Shown here piece after piece: positions 9,447 through 18,836 of a DNA stretch of 64,000 nt; positions within the stretch are counted from its first letter, which is position 1, and each line of letters starts with the position of its first letter. The position numbers and the translations under genes are program-made. The DNA comes from Polaribacter sp. HaHaR_3_91 (GTDB lineage: Bacteria > Bacteroidota > Bacteroidia > Flavobacteriales > Flavobacteriaceae): positions 3,177,001 to 3,241,000 of the forward strand of contig NZ_CP058986.1 of assembly GCF_019278525.1 (NCBI RefSeq), given 5' to 3'. The notes under the pieces were generated by a model, which worked only from the letters and a program-made list of their open reading frames with translations, ran no database searches and was not told the DNA's origin.

Positions 9447-12400
9447 ATGAAGACAAAGTTTAATGGATTTTTAACGCTACTCTTAGCGTTAATCGTGCAA
9501 ATTTCATTTGCACAAGACAAAACTGTTTCTGGTACAGTTACAGAAAATTCGGGACCTTTACCTGGAGTTAGTATATCAGTAAAAGGAACCAACAAAGGTA
9601 CAGAGACTGATTTTGATGGAAAGTACTCTATCCTAGCAAAAAGCGGAGATGTTTTAGTTTTTAGATACTTAGGTTTTACACCAGTAGAAAAAAAAATAGG
9701 AGCATCTAACACCGTTAACGCGAGTATGGTAGTTGACGATAACAACGTTTTAGACGAGGTTGTGGTTGTTGGGTATGGTACAAGTACAAAACAAGCCTTT
9801 ACAGGTACTGCAACTGTAGTTAGTGCAGAAAACTTACAAGCAAAGTCTGTTTCTAACATATCACAAGCATTAGCAGGTGAGGTAGCAGGTGTAACAGTTG
9901 TAAATGGATCTGGACAACCAGGTAGTGCTGCTACAATTAGAATTAGAGGTTTTGGTACTATTAATGGTAACAGTGATCCTTTATATGTTGTTGATGGTGT
10001 ACCATACTTAAACAGTATTAGTAACATTAACCCAGCAGATATTGAGTCTACTACTATATTAAAAGATGCAACTGCAACTTCTATTTATGGTTCTAGAGGA
10101 GCAAATGGGGTAATTGTAATTACAACTAAAAAAGGTAAAGATGGTATCTCTAACATTAATGTAGAAGTAAAGTCTGGTGTAAACATGAGACTTTTACCTA
10201 CTTATGATTTAATTAGCTCTCCAGATGAGTACATGGGACTTTCATGGCAAGCTTTAAGAAACACAGGAAGTAGATTAGGTGTTGCAGATGCAAATGCATA
10301 TGCAAATGATGTATTATTTGATGATACAAGAGGTGGTATTAGCCAAGATTATAATATGTACAATGCAACAAATGGTGCAGATATTATAGATCCTGCCACA
10401 GGTACAGTTATACCTGGTGTTTCTAGAAAATACACTCCTGAAGACTGGTCTGATTATGGCTTTCAATCATCTACAAGAACAGAAGCTAACGTAAGTATGA
10501 GTGGAGGTAATGATACAACAACTTATTTTTCTTCTTTTGGTTACTTAAATGACAAAGGATATGTTATAAACTCTGATTATAAACGTTATTCTACAAGATT
10601 AAATGTAACTCATAAGCCTGTAGATTGGTTAGAAGCAAACGCTAATATTGATTACTCTTATGCAGAACAAACTGCAAATGGTCAATCTGCGGATTCAGGT
10701 TCAATTTTTTGGTTTACAGATAATATCCCATCAATTTACCCATTATTTTTACGTGATGCTTCTGGAGCAATAGTTGCTGACGATTACTATGGTGGTAACC
10801 AATATGATTATGGTACTAATAGAGGTTTTGGAGGTTTAACAAATGCTATTGCAGATGCTACATATGATTTAAGTCAAAATATGCGTCATTCTATAAATGG
10901 TAACTTCTCTTTTAAAGTTAATTTTACTGATGCTTTTTCATTTACAGCTAAGTATGGTGCAAACTTCTATAGTTTAATAGACAACAGCATCAACAACCCG
11001 TTCTATGGATCTTCTGCTGGACAAGGTGGTAGTTTATTCAAAGAACAAAGACAAGCTATAACACAGAACTTTTTACAAATGTTTAACTACAATAAAACTT
11101 TTGGAGACCATAACATTTCTGCTTTAGTAGCACATGAAACAAATAATTGGGAAAGAGAGCGTACTTACATCAGTAAGAATACAGTAGTAAACTTAATTAA
11201 TGGTTTAGACAATCCTACAAACTATGTAAACTTAGGAAGTAACCCTTCTGGTTATACAGAAGAAACTGCAATAGAAAGTTTCTTTGCTCAAGTTAACTAT
11301 AACTATTTAAATAAATATTTTCTTTCTGGTACAGTAAGAAGAGATGGTAGTTCTAGATTTGCTACAGAGAAATGGGGAACATTTTGGTCTGCTGGTGCAT
11401 CTTGGATTGTTAGTAAAGAAGATTTCTTTAGTAATGTAGATTTTGTAAATAACTTAAAAGTAAAAGCAAGTTACGGTATTCAGGGAGATCAAGGTGGAGT
11501 AGGTTTCTATTCTGGTCAAAATGGATATGATATTGATAATTTAGACGGAGGTATTTCTCTTATTTTAAGAGCAAGAGAAAATGCTAGTTTAACTTGGGAA
11601 ACAAGTAAAATGTATCAAGTAGGTACAGAGTTTAGATTGTTTAACAATGTAATTGATGGTTCTGTAGATTATTATATAAAAGATACTGATGGACTTATTT
11701 TTAGTGTACGTACGCCAATTTCTACTGGTGATGCTCTTGATACTAAAAATGATGGTGCACTTGTAAATAGAGGTTTAGAATTTGACTTGACAGGACACAT
11801 TATCAACAAAGAAAACTTTAAATTAGATTTATCTATAAATGGAGAAGTTTTAGATAATGAACTTACTAAAATGCCATATGACGCTCCAGAAGGTAGAGAT
11901 AAAATTATTGACATTGATGGAAACTTTGGTAGAGCTGAAGGACACAGTAGATATGATTATTATATGCCAGTATGGGTAGGTGTAAATGCAGCAAATGGAG
12001 ATCCTCTTTGGGAAACTCATTATGTAGATGCTAATGCGAATGGTGCTTTTGATTCTGGAGAAGAAATTGCAGAATTATTTGAATATTCTATAAAAAACCC
12101 AACAGCAGAAATTAAAAAATCTGTTACAAACGACTATACAGAAGCAACCAATCAATTTATTGGAAAATCTGCAATACCTAAGATTAGAGGTGCATTTAGA
12201 TTAGCTGCTCAAATACATAATTTTGATGTAAGTACACAGTTTGCTTATAGTTTAGGAGGTTATGGATATGATGGAAACTACGCAAGTGTTTTAGGTAATG
12301 GTCAAGTAGGATCTAATAACTACCATGTAGATATTAGAGATGCATGGCAAGCTCCTGGAGATATTACAAATATCCCTAGATTATACAGTAATCAAAATGT

Positions 12401-12665
12401 AAATGTAAACAGACAATCTACACGTTTTTTAACAAAATCTGATTACTTAGCATTAAACAATGTAAGGATTGGTTATAGTGTACCGTCTAAATCATTAACT
12501 AACACAGGTATGTCTGCTTTAAGTTTTTGGGTTGCAGGAGACAATATGTTCTTATTAAGTTCTAGAACAGGTTTTAATCCATCTTCATCTTTAGAAGGTG
12601 CATCAGAAAGATACCAATATAGTCCTTTGTCTACATTCACATTAGGTGTTAGAGTACAATTATAA
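9447..12665 (+). CDS. SusC/RagA-type TonB-dependent outer membrane receptor (second copy)
   Basis: Second SusC-family receptor, 1072 residues from the ATG at 9447. The open frame begins at 9345, but the ATG opens directly onto the signal peptide MKTKFNGFLTLLLALIVQIS, nearly the same as in the first locus. A carboxypeptidase-like domain (VSGTVTENSGPLPGVSISVKG) follows, then a TonB-box-like segment VLDEVVVVGYGT and the plug motifs ILKDATATSIYGSRGANGVI and VVDGVPYLN. A barrel ending in LGVRVQL completes it. Its partner susD starts 21 nt downstream. Sequence beyond the N-terminus diverges from the first SusC, so different substrates are likely; neither can be named. Confidence 0.95.
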   Translation: MKTKFNGFLTLLLALIVQISFAQDKTVSGTVTENSGPLPGVSISVKGTNKGTETDFDGKYSILAKSGDVLVFRYLGFTPVEKKIGASNTVNASMVVDDNNVLDEVVVVGYGTSTKQAFTGTATVVSAENLQAKSVSNISQALAGEVAGVTVVNGSGQPGSAATIRIRGFGTINGNSDPLYVVDGVPYLNSISNINPADIESTTILKDATATSIYGSRGANGVIVITTKKGKDGISNINVEVKSGVNMRLLPTYDLISSPDEYMGLSWQALRNTGSRLGVADANAYANDVLFDDTRGGISQDYNMYNATNGADIIDPATGTVIPGVSRKYTPEDWSDYGFQSSTRTEANVSMSGGNDTTTYFSSFGYLNDKGYVINSDYKRYSTRLNVTHKPVDWLEANANIDYSYAEQTANGQSADSGSIFWFTDNIPSIYPLFLRDASGAIVADDYYGGNQYDYGTNRGFGGLTNAIADATYDLSQNMRHSINGNFSFKVNFTDAFSFTAKYGANFYSLIDNSINNPFYGSSAGQGGSLFKEQRQAITQNFLQMFNYNKTFGDHNISALVAHETNNWERERTYISKNTVVNLINGLDNPTNYVNLGSNPSGYTEETAIESFFAQVNYNYLNKYFLSGTVRRDGSSRFATEKWGTFWSAGASWIVSKEDFFSNVDFVNNLKVKASYGIQGDQGGVGFYSGQNGYDIDNLDGGISLILRARENASLTWETSKMYQVGTEFRLFNNVIDGSVDYYIKDTDGLIFSVRTPISTGDALDTKNDGALVNRGLEFDLTGHIINKENFKLDLSINGEVLDNELTKMPYDAPEGRDKIIDIDGNFGRAEGHSRYDYYMPVWVGVNAANGDPLWETHYVDANANGAFDSGEEIAELFEYSIKNPTAEIKKSVTNDYTEATNQFIGKSAIPKIRGAFRLAAQIHNFDVSTQFAYSLGGYGYDGNYASVLGNGQVGSNNYHVDIRDAWQAPGDITNIPRLYSNQNVNVNRQSTRFLTKSDYLALNNVRIGYSVPSKSLTNTGMSALSFWVAGDNMFLLSSRTGFNPSSSLEGASERYQYSPLSTFTLGVRVQL

Positions 12666-12686
12666 TTAACTTAAAAACAAAAAATA

Positions 12687-14159
12687 ATGAAATATAATAT
12701 TTTAAAAACAGTATTTACTCTTGCGGTAATTACATCATTTTTAAGTTGTGGTGATGACTTTTTAGAAAAAAGTCCAACATCATTTATAAATGCTGAAGAC
12801 GCAGGTTTAACAGGACAATTAAACCCTGTAATTTCAGACGCCAACCTTAGTGGTTTATATTCTATGATGGTAAACACCGGAACAGGTGGTACTACGGCTC
12901 ATGAAGATTTTGGTCAAAAAGGATATGATATCTTTACAGATTTTCTTTCTGGAGATTTAGCACTTACAGCTAATAACTACAACAGATATGCTAACTTTGT
13001 AAACTTATTATCTACAGTAGATTATGCTGATAATAATAACTACATACCTTGGAGATACTACTATAGAGTAATAAGATCTGCAAACCTAATAATTAGTTCT
13101 TTAGGTGGTAATGATGCAATTCCTGAATCTGATGCTGCAAAGCATGCTTTAGGACAAGCTAAAACATTAAGATCATATGCTTATTTTTATTTATCTCAAT
13201 TATATCAGGCAGAATATAACGGTACAGAAGCAATTTTACCATTGTATTCAACTCCTTTTGACCCTGTATTTCCACAATCACCAATGAGTGATGTATATGA
13301 TTTTATGATTCAAGATTTTACATCTGCAGCTTCACTTTTAGAAGGTTTTGAAAGATCAAACAAAGCAGGTGCAAATCAAGATGTAGCTAGAGCTTTATTG
13401 GCTTATGTATATGCAGCTAAAGGAGACAGCGCTTCTAACTTATTAGCTAAAGGATTAGCAGACCAAGTTATTGCTGCAGGGTATCCTTTAATGACTAGTA
13501 GTGAAGTTGTAGGCGGATTTACCAGCGTTACTACACCAGGTTGGATCTGGGGATTTGATGTTACTTTAGCTAATGGATTAGATTTAGTTTCTTGGTGGGG
13601 ACAAATTGATGTATTTACCTATAGTTACCAATGGGCTGGAGATAGAAAAGGTATTGATAATGGTTTATTTGCACAAATTAAAGATGGAGATATCAGAAAA
13701 ACTCAATTTGATGTTGATAATTCATTACAACCTCGTAATAAGTTTTATAATGCTGCTAGAGTAATTGGTGGTCAAAGAAACGTAGAAGATGATTACGTTT
13801 ATATGAGAGTTGCAGAAATGTACTTATTATCTGCTGAAATGGCTGCAAAAGAAGGACAAGATGGTGTTGCTAAATCAAGATTAATTGAGTTATTATCTCA
13901 AAGATTTGATGATGCTGCAGATTATGCGTACGTGAACGCATTATCTGGTGATGCTTTATTAAATGAAGTTATTCTACAGACTAGAATAGAATTATGGGGT
14001 GAAGGAAAAAGTTATTTATCAATGAAGAGAAATAAACAGACTATGACAAGAGGTACAAACCATGTATTTCACTCTGGTTTATCTATTCCTCATACTGATG
14101 AAAGATTAACTTATGAAATTCCTCAAGCAGAGGTTCAAAACAACCCTTACATTAACTAG
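12687..14159 (+). CDS. RagB/SusD family surface lipoprotein
   Basis: SusD-family lipoprotein partner of the preceding SusC, 490 residues. The start MKYNILKTVFTLAVITSFLS leads into a lipobox Cys followed by GDDFLEKSPTSFI, a hallmark opening of RagB/SusD proteins. TPR-like helical segments include QAKTLRSYAYFYLSQLYQ and YMRVAEMYLLSAEMAAKEG. It ends with AEVQNNPYIN, close to the common family ending. It lies 21 nt after susC and 64 nt before a third lipoprotein gene, with a stable stem-loop in that gap. Confidence 0.94.
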   Translation: MKYNILKTVFTLAVITSFLSCGDDFLEKSPTSFINAEDAGLTGQLNPVISDANLSGLYSMMVNTGTGGTTAHEDFGQKGYDIFTDFLSGDLALTANNYNRYANFVNLLSTVDYADNNNYIPWRYYYRVIRSANLIISSLGGNDAIPESDAAKHALGQAKTLRSYAYFYLSQLYQAEYNGTEAILPLYSTPFDPVFPQSPMSDVYDFMIQDFTSAASLLEGFERSNKAGANQDVARALLAYVYAAKGDSASNLLAKGLADQVIAAGYPLMTSSEVVGGFTSVTTPGWIWGFDVTLANGLDLVSWWGQIDVFTYSYQWAGDRKGIDNGLFAQIKDGDIRKTQFDVDNSLQPRNKFYNAARVIGGQRNVEDDYVYMRVAEMYLLSAEMAAKEGQDGVAKSRLIELLSQRFDDAADYAYVNALSGDALLNEVILQTRIELWGEGKSYLSMKRNKQTMTRGTNHVFHSGLSIPHTDERLTYEIPQAEVQNNPYIN

Positions 14160-14169
14160 ATTTTTTACA

Positions 14170-14203
14170 ATGGGCAAGCTTAAGTTTTTATAAGCTTGTC
14201 CAT
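14170..14203 (+). promoter_or_regulatory. 13-bp intercistronic stem-loop
   Basis: Left arm ATGGGCAAGCTTA (14170-14182) and right arm TAAGCTTGTCCAT (14191-14203) pair over 13 bp with one G-U pair and an 8-nt loop. There is no long T run after it, so it is not a typical terminator. It may stabilise the susCD mRNA or reduce read-through into the next gene. Confidence 0.6.
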
Positions 14204-14223
14204 TTAAAACAAAAACATAAATT

Positions 14224-14955
14224 ATGAAAAAATATATTTATTTATTTTTAGCATCTGTAGCTATTATATCTTTCTCTTCTTGTAAAGATAGTTCTCTAAC
14301 AGCTTTAGATACTTCTTATGCGTCATTTGTATCTAACTCTATGGATATCGGTGTTTTAGAAGGCGCCGAAACTTCTGAAGAAGTTAGTGTTTATACTACA
14401 AACATTATAAGTTCTGATAGAACTATTACTTTAAATGTAGTAGAAAGTACTACTGCAGATGAAGGTGCTTATACTGTTCCTACTTCAGTTGTTATTCCTG
14501 GAGGAACAAACGTAGGGACAATTACAATTGGAGTAAAAGATGTAGATTTAGTAGAAGATAAAGTATTAGTTTTAAGACTAGAAGCTTCTGAAGAAACTTT
14601 TACTGGTGAAGCTTTAACAATAGGATTATCTCAACTTTGCCCTGATAACGGAATAAAAGTAAAAATAAACCTTACTTTTGATAGCTATCCAGAAGAATTC
14701 GCTTGGAGAATTTTGGATGCTGACGGAACAACAGTATTAGCAAGTGCAGATCCATTTGGATATGGAGCTTACACGGGTTTAGCTGGAACATCTTTAACAA
14801 TTAGCGAATGTTTACCTTCTGGAGATTATACCGTACAGGTATACGACAGTTATGGAGACGGAGGTAATGAAGTTAGCATTACTGCTAATGGTGTATCCGT
14901 TTTTAGCATATCAGGTGATTATGGAGATGGAACAGAAGAAGTAATTTCTATTTAA
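14224..14955 (+). CDS. Surface lipoprotein of the second Sus locus (Calx-beta-like and YGDG-type domains)
   Basis: Predicted lipoprotein of 243 residues; MKKYIYLFLASVAIISFSSC carries the lipobox. Residues of roughly 30-130 read like a Calx-beta-type beta-sandwich (TITLNVVEST, then YTVPTSVVIPGGT, then VLVLRLE). The C-terminal part has two conserved-looking cysteines (LCPDNG and SECLPSG) and VQVYDSYGDGGNEVSI, a pattern I recall from adhesive or secreted domains of Bacteroidota. Third gene of the second SusCD operon, so it may be a SusE/F-like accessory glycan-binding protein, but no specific family was recognised. A strong terminator follows. Confidence 0.7.
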   Translation: MKKYIYLFLASVAIISFSSCKDSSLTALDTSYASFVSNSMDIGVLEGAETSEEVSVYTTNIISSDRTITLNVVESTTADEGAYTVPTSVVIPGGTNVGTITIGVKDVDLVEDKVLVLRLEASEETFTGEALTIGLSQLCPDNGIKVKINLTFDSYPEEFAWRILDADGTTVLASADPFGYGAYTGLAGTSLTISECLPSGDYTVQVYDSYGDGGNEVSITANGVSVFSISGDYGDGTEEVISI

Positions 14956-14972
14956 TTTCTTTTATAAAATTT

Positions 14973-15003
14973 AAACCACCTCTTAATGAGGTGGTTTTTT
15001 TTT
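14973..15003 (+). terminator. Rho-independent terminator
   Basis: AAACCACCTC-TTAAT-GAGGTGGTTT is a perfect 10-bp stem followed by a T run. It closes the second SusCD operon. Confidence 0.92.
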
Positions 15004-15035
15004 GTCTAATAATTTCAATAATTAACATACCTTTG
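15002..15035 (+). promoter_or_regulatory. rlmB promoter
   Basis: TACCTTTG at 15028-15035 matches TAnnTTTG. A TTG at 15002-15004, in the T run of the preceding terminator, lies 23 nt upstream, at the outer limit of the usual spacing. The ATG of rlmB is only 4 nt past the box, so the transcript would be leaderless or nearly so. Confidence 0.6.
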
Positions 15036-15039
15036 CACA

Positions 15040-15801
15040 ATGACAACAGAAAGTACACCAACAACCAATATTTTTGGTATTAGAGCTATAATTGAAGCCA
15101 TAGAAAGTGGTTCATCAATTAATAAAATATACTTACAAAAAGGATTAAGAGGAGAATTGTTTTATGAACTGAACAAGTTAATTAAAACAAACAACCTAAC
15201 TACAAGTATGGTTCCTGTAGAAAAATTAGATAGGTTATCTAAAAACAGTAATCATCAAGGTGCTGTTGCTCAAATATCTCCAGTAGAATTTTACGATTTA
15301 GAAGAATTGATAGAAAAAACAGTAGAGAGTGATAAAACACCTTTATTTTTATTGTTAGATCAAGTATCTGATGTACGTAATTTTGGTGCCATCATTAGAA
15401 CTGCAGAATGTTCTGGAGTTAGCGGAATTATCATTCAGAAAAACGGAAGTGCTCCTGTTAATGCTGAAACTATAAAAACATCTGCGGGTGCAGCTTTTAA
15501 AATTCCTATTTGTAAAGTAGATCACATTAAAGATGCTTTATTTTTATTACAAGCATCAGACATTAAAACGGTAGCAGCTACAGAAAAGACAGAAGACTCT
15601 GTATATGATATCGATTTTAAGCAACCAATTGCTATAATTATGGGTTCTGAGCATAGAGGTGTAAACCCTTCTATATTAAAAATGGTAGATTATAAAGCTA
15701 AATTACCATTATTAGGTGAAATAGCTTCTTTAAACGTATCTGTTGCTTGTGGTGTTTTACTATATGAAGCCGTAAGACAAAGAATTGTTGTGGGGAGTTA
15801 G
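15040..15801 (+). CDS. rlmB: 23S rRNA (guanosine-2'-O)-methyltransferase RlmB (TrmH/SpoU family)
   Basis: SPOUT-class methyltransferase that, by family, methylates the 2'-OH of a 23S rRNA guanosine (G2251 in E. coli) using S-adenosylmethionine. It has 253 residues. The N-terminal substrate-binding domain includes IFGIRAIIEAIESG and HQGAVAQISP. The knotted catalytic domain shows all three SpoU motifs: NFGAIIRTAECSGV, IAIIMGSEHRGV and LPLLGEIASLNVSVACGVLL. It is a stand-alone gene with its own promoter and a terminator at 15827-15863. A TrmH-family relative with another RNA target cannot be fully excluded. Confidence 0.9.
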   Translation: MTTESTPTTNIFGIRAIIEAIESGSSINKIYLQKGLRGELFYELNKLIKTNNLTTSMVPVEKLDRLSKNSNHQGAVAQISPVEFYDLEELIEKTVESDKTPLFLLLDQVSDVRNFGAIIRTAECSGVSGIIIQKNGSAPVNAETIKTSAGAAFKIPICKVDHIKDALFLLQASDIKTVAATEKTEDSVYDIDFKQPIAIIMGSEHRGVNPSILKMVDYKAKLPLLGEIASLNVSVACGVLLYEAVRQRIVVGS

Positions 15802-15826
15802 AAAGAATTAAAAATACATTTAAAAC

Positions 15827-15863
15827 AAAGCTGTATCTAAGGAATTAGGTACAGCTTTATTTA
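15827..15863 (+). terminator. Terminator after rlmB with GGAA loop
   Basis: Left arm 15827-15840 (AAAGCTGTATCTAA) and right arm 15845-15858 (TTAGGTACAGCTTT) form a 14-bp stem with one G-U pair and a GGAA (GNRA-type) tetraloop. A T-rich tail follows. Confidence 0.8.
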
Positions 15864-15893
15864 TTTACCATTTATATAAGAAGTTTCCAATTT

Positions 15894-16574
15894 CTATTCA
15901 ACTTTTTCATCACCTACCTCCTGCTTTATTTCTGGTGGAGTAAAATTACCATGTTCATCAAACAAAGCATCAAATTCTGTTTCTATAAATTGATGTTCTT
16001 CTCTTACAATTCCTCTATTTCTAAAAACAATTGCAAAAAGAAGTCCCACTATAAAACCAGATAAATGACCTTCCCAAGAAACGCCTTCTTTTATAGGCAA
16101 AACATACCATATCATACCTCCGTATAGAAAGATGATGATTAAAGACAATGCGACCAACCGAAAGTGTCTTTTTATAATTCCGCTAAAAAAAACAAAACTA
16201 AAAAGCAAATACACAATTCCGCTTGCACCTATGTGGTAAGACTCTCTAGCAATGCACCAAGTTATTAAACCTGTAAAGAAACCACCAAGAAGCAAAACTT
16301 TATAAGCTACATCTCTATAAAAATAAAAAAGACTGCTTAAAAGCACAAATAAAGGAACCGAATTATTAAAAAGGTGACTAACATTACTATGTATAAAATG
16401 TGTTAAGAAAACACCTCTAAAACCAACAAGATTTCTTGGAAAAACACCATATTTATTAAAATTGAAGTCAAGTTGTATTTCAATCCAATAAATAAGCCAT
16501 ATTGTAACAACATATACAATTGGAATTAAGAAAATTGATTTCGAACTTTTTAAATTATTTTCCTCTTTCATCAT
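15894..16574 (-). CDS. Rhomboid family intramembrane serine protease
   Basis: Integral membrane protease of 226 residues with about six hydrophobic segments between residues 12 and 185. The rhomboid signatures are present: HSNVSHLFNNS (oxyanion-side His/Asn), YHIGASGIVYLL with the catalytic Ser in GASG, and SWEGHLSGFIVG with the catalytic His. The C-terminal 40 residues are acidic and soluble. Start is the ATG at 16574; the next codon is also ATG. The physiological substrate is unknown. It is transcribed alone from a clear promoter, and converges on rlmB across that gene's terminator. Confidence 0.92.
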   Translation of the reverse strand: MMKEENNLKSSKSIFLIPIVYVVTIWLIYWIEIQLDFNFNKYGVFPRNLVGFRGVFLTHFIHSNVSHLFNNSVPLFVLLSSLFYFYRDVAYKVLLLGGFFTGLITWCIARESYHIGASGIVYLLFSFVFFSGIIKRHFRLVALSLIIIFLYGGMIWYVLPIKEGVSWEGHLSGFIVGLLFAIVFRNRGIVREEHQFIETEFDALFDEHGNFTPPEIKQEVGDEKVE

Positions 16575-16585
16575 TATAAAAATAA

Positions 16586-16615
16586 CAAAAATAGAACCAA
16601 TCCCGATTTTTACAA
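16586..16615 (-). promoter_or_regulatory. Promoter of rhomboid gene (TTG-N19-TATTTTTG)
   Basis: On the minus strand TTG (complement of 16613-16615), 19 nt, then TATTTTTG (complement of 16586-16593). It fits the Bacteroidota consensus with correct spacing, and leaves a leader of only a few nucleotides. Confidence 0.7.
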
Positions 16616-16647
16616 TTTCTGTCAGAAATCTTTATTATTTTTACGGA

Positions 16648-17919
16648 ATGAATGAACCTTTGGCAGAAAGAATTAGACCTAAAACTTTAGAAGACTATAT
16701 CAGTCAGCAACATTTAGTGGGTAAAACGGGTGTTTTAACCAATTTAATCAAAAAAGGAATCATTCCTTCATTAATTTTATGGGGACCTCCAGGAATTGGA
16801 AAAACAACGCTTGCAAATATTATTGCAACAGAATCTAAACGTCCTTTCTATACATTGAGCGCTATTAGTTCTGGGGTAAAAGATGTAAGAGATGTTATAG
16901 AAAAAGCTAAAAAAAGTGGAGGATTGTTTACGGTTAAAAATCCTATTTTATTTATTGATGAAATTCATCGATTTAGTAAATCTCAGCAAGATTCACTTTT
17001 AGGAGCAGTAGAAAAAGGATGGGTAACGTTAATTGGTGCAACTACAGAAAACCCAAGTTTCGAAGTTATTCCTGCCCTACTCTCTCGTTGCCAAGTCTAT
17101 ATTTTAAATTCTTTTGATAAAACTGATCTCGTGGCACTTTTACATAGAGCCATGGAGAAAGACGAACTTTTATCAACCAAAAAAATTACTTTAACAGAAA
17201 CGGATGCATTATTACAAGTATCTGGAGGGGACGCTAGAAAGCTTCTTAATATTTTTGAATTATTAGTATCTGAAGAGGATGAAATTGAAATCACCAATGA
17301 TTTAGTACTCGCTAAAATTCAGAAAAATACTGTTAGATATGATAAAACAGGGGAACAACATTATGACATTATATCTGCTTTTATAAAATCGATTAGAGGT
17401 AGTGATCCTAATGGCGCTGTTTATTGGTTGGCTAGAATGATTGAAGGTGGTGAAGACGTAAAATTTATAGCAAGAAGGCTACTTATTTCTGCTTCAGAAG
17501 ATATTGGAAACGCAAACCCTACTGCTTTAATACTAGCAAATAACACGTTTCAAGCTGTTTCTGTTGTTGGATACCCAGAATCTAGAATTATATTAAGTCA
17601 ATGTGCTATTTATTTGGCTAACTCCGCCAAAAGTAATGCTTCATATATGGCTATTAATGATGCTCAAAATTTAGTACAGAAAACGGGAGACTTATCTATC
17701 CCTATTCATTTAAGAAATGCACCAACTAAGTTAATGAAAGACTTGGACTATGGTAAAAACTATAAATATTCGCACAATTATCCGAATAACTTTGTAGAAC
17801 AAGAGTTTTTACCTGATGAAATATCTGGAACAAAATTGTATGAACCAGGTAATAATGCTAGAGAAAATCAGTTTAGAGAAATCTTAAAGAATAGATGGAA
17901 AAACAACTATGAATATTAA
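16648..17919 (+). CDS. rarA: Replication-associated recombination protein A (RarA/MgsA AAA+ ATPase)
   Basis: Clamp-loader-related AAA+ ATPase acting at stalled replication forks. It has 423 residues. Walker A is [16 protein letters not shown] near residue 50 and Walker B is [16 protein letters not shown] near 105. Sensor 1 is [19 protein letters not shown], and sensor 2 lies in [13 protein letters not shown]. The C-terminal tetramerisation part contains [25 protein letters not shown], a RarA/WRNIP1 hallmark. It is a single gene followed by a bidirectional terminator. Confidence 0.95.
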   Translation: MNEPLAERIRPKTLEDYISQQHLVGKTGVLTNLIKKGIIPSLILWGPPGIGKTTLANIIATESKRPFYTLSAISSGVKDVRDVIEKAKKSGGLFTVKNPILFIDEIHRFSKSQQDSLLGAVEKGWVTLIGATTENPSFEVIPALLSRCQVYILNSFDKTDLVALLHRAMEKDELLSTKKITLTETDALLQVSGGDARKLLNIFELLVSEEDEIEITNDLVLAKIQKNTVRYDKTGEQHYDIISAFIKSIRGSDPNGAVYWLARMIEGGEDVKFIARRLLISASEDIGNANPTALILANNTFQAVSVVGYPESRIILSQCAIYLANSAKSNASYMAINDAQNLVQKTGDLSIPIHLRNAPTKLMKDLDYGKNYKYSHNYPNNFVEQEFLPDEISGTKLYEPGNNARENQFREILKNRWKNNYEY

Positions 17920-17941
17920 TTTATATCTAAAACTTTTATCA

Positions 17942-17982
17942 AAAAAATGTCACTCAGAAATTATTTCTAAGTGACATTTTTT
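17942..17982. terminator. Bidirectional terminator
   Basis: AAAAAATGTCACT and AGTGACATTTTTT pair around an inner AGAAA-TTA-TTTCT hairpin. A runs on one side and T runs on the other let it serve both rarA and the convergent gene at 18035. Confidence 0.9.
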
Positions 17983-18034
17983 ATTCAAAATAAAACTAAG
18001 AATACTAAGTTTTATTTTATTTATAGAAAATTAA

Positions 18035-18787
18035 TTAAAATTTTATTTGATATTCTTCTTTTACTAATTGGTCATTTTTATAATATTCTGCAATCCAAAT
18101 TTCTCCATTTTTATAAAGCGTTCCGTCTTTTCCTTTAATTACATAAACATCTTTCTTGTTTGTATTTAAAATTATAAAAACAACTTCTGGTGTTAAATTT
18201 ACCAGTTGAAATCCGTTATTTTTTTTCTGTGCATATAAAACATTAGTAGCATTAGAATTAGTATTAATTTCTTTTACACTTGTTTTAACGGTAACAACAG
18301 ATTCTTTTTCCTTTACTATTTCTGGTTTTATCTTTTCTTTAGCAGCAATAGAAGTATTATAATTATACTCTAAATCTTCCATTGTTTCATAAGCTTTTCT
18401 TATAGCCTCTTGATAACCTTTCTTATATTCTTTAAGTTTACTCTTACCAACCTCTGAAGTGTATAATACATTATTATTACAGTCTTGTAATTTAATTACA
18501 CTTTTAATGGTAAACATACTAGAATCATCTACAACTATTGCTGTTAACGCTTTACATCTATTTAGCATTAAATCTTCTGGTAATTTTTCATTGCTTAGAA
18601 AAACTTCAAATCCTTTTTTTTCTAAAAGAAACTTAGTTAAAGAACTCGTTTGGTATTGATCTGAACTCTTTAAAAAATCGAATCGATCTGGTACAATTAC
18701 ATATTTGTAGTTATTAATATCTCGTTCTTGACTAAATGCTGATATTGCTATTAAAAACAAAAAACTAAATGCTATTTTTTTAATCAT
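18035..18787 (-). CDS. Exported protein of unknown function
   Basis: 250 residues. MIKKIAFSFLFLIAISAFSQ is a Sec signal peptide with the ASxFSQ cleavage context typical of Flavobacteriaceae, so the product is periplasmic or outer-membrane associated. The mature part has a segment YVIVPDRFDFLKSSDQYQTSSLTKFLLEKKG read in pieces as a domain of about 130 residues, and a Lys/Glu-rich linker near residues 140-175. A short C-terminal domain repeats beta-strand patterns (VYVIKGKDGTLYKNGEIWIAEYY region). I do not recognise a characterised family. It is read convergently with rarA; the upstream gap to the HAD gene holds two palindromes. Confidence 0.7.
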   Translation of the reverse strand: MIKKIAFSFLFLIAISAFSQERDINNYKYVIVPDRFDFLKSSDQYQTSSLTKFLLEKKGFEVFLSNEKLPEDLMLNRCKALTAIVVDDSSMFTIKSVIKLQDCNNNVLYTSEVGKSKLKEYKKGYQEAIRKAYETMEDLEYNYNTSIAAKEKIKPEIVKEKESVVTVKTSVKEINTNSNATNVLYAQKKNNGFQLVNLTPEVVFIILNTNKKDVYVIKGKDGTLYKNGEIWIAEYYKNDQLVKEEYQIKF

Positions 18788-18836
18788 TTTAATTAAATAT
18801 TTAATGAATTTCTAATTTTACAGTACTATTATTTGC

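Noticed and set aside
9440..10027. 195-codon frame on the minus strand
   Set aside because: It is antisense to the conserved N-terminal and plug domains of the second SusC receptor; the amino-acid composition is not protein-like.
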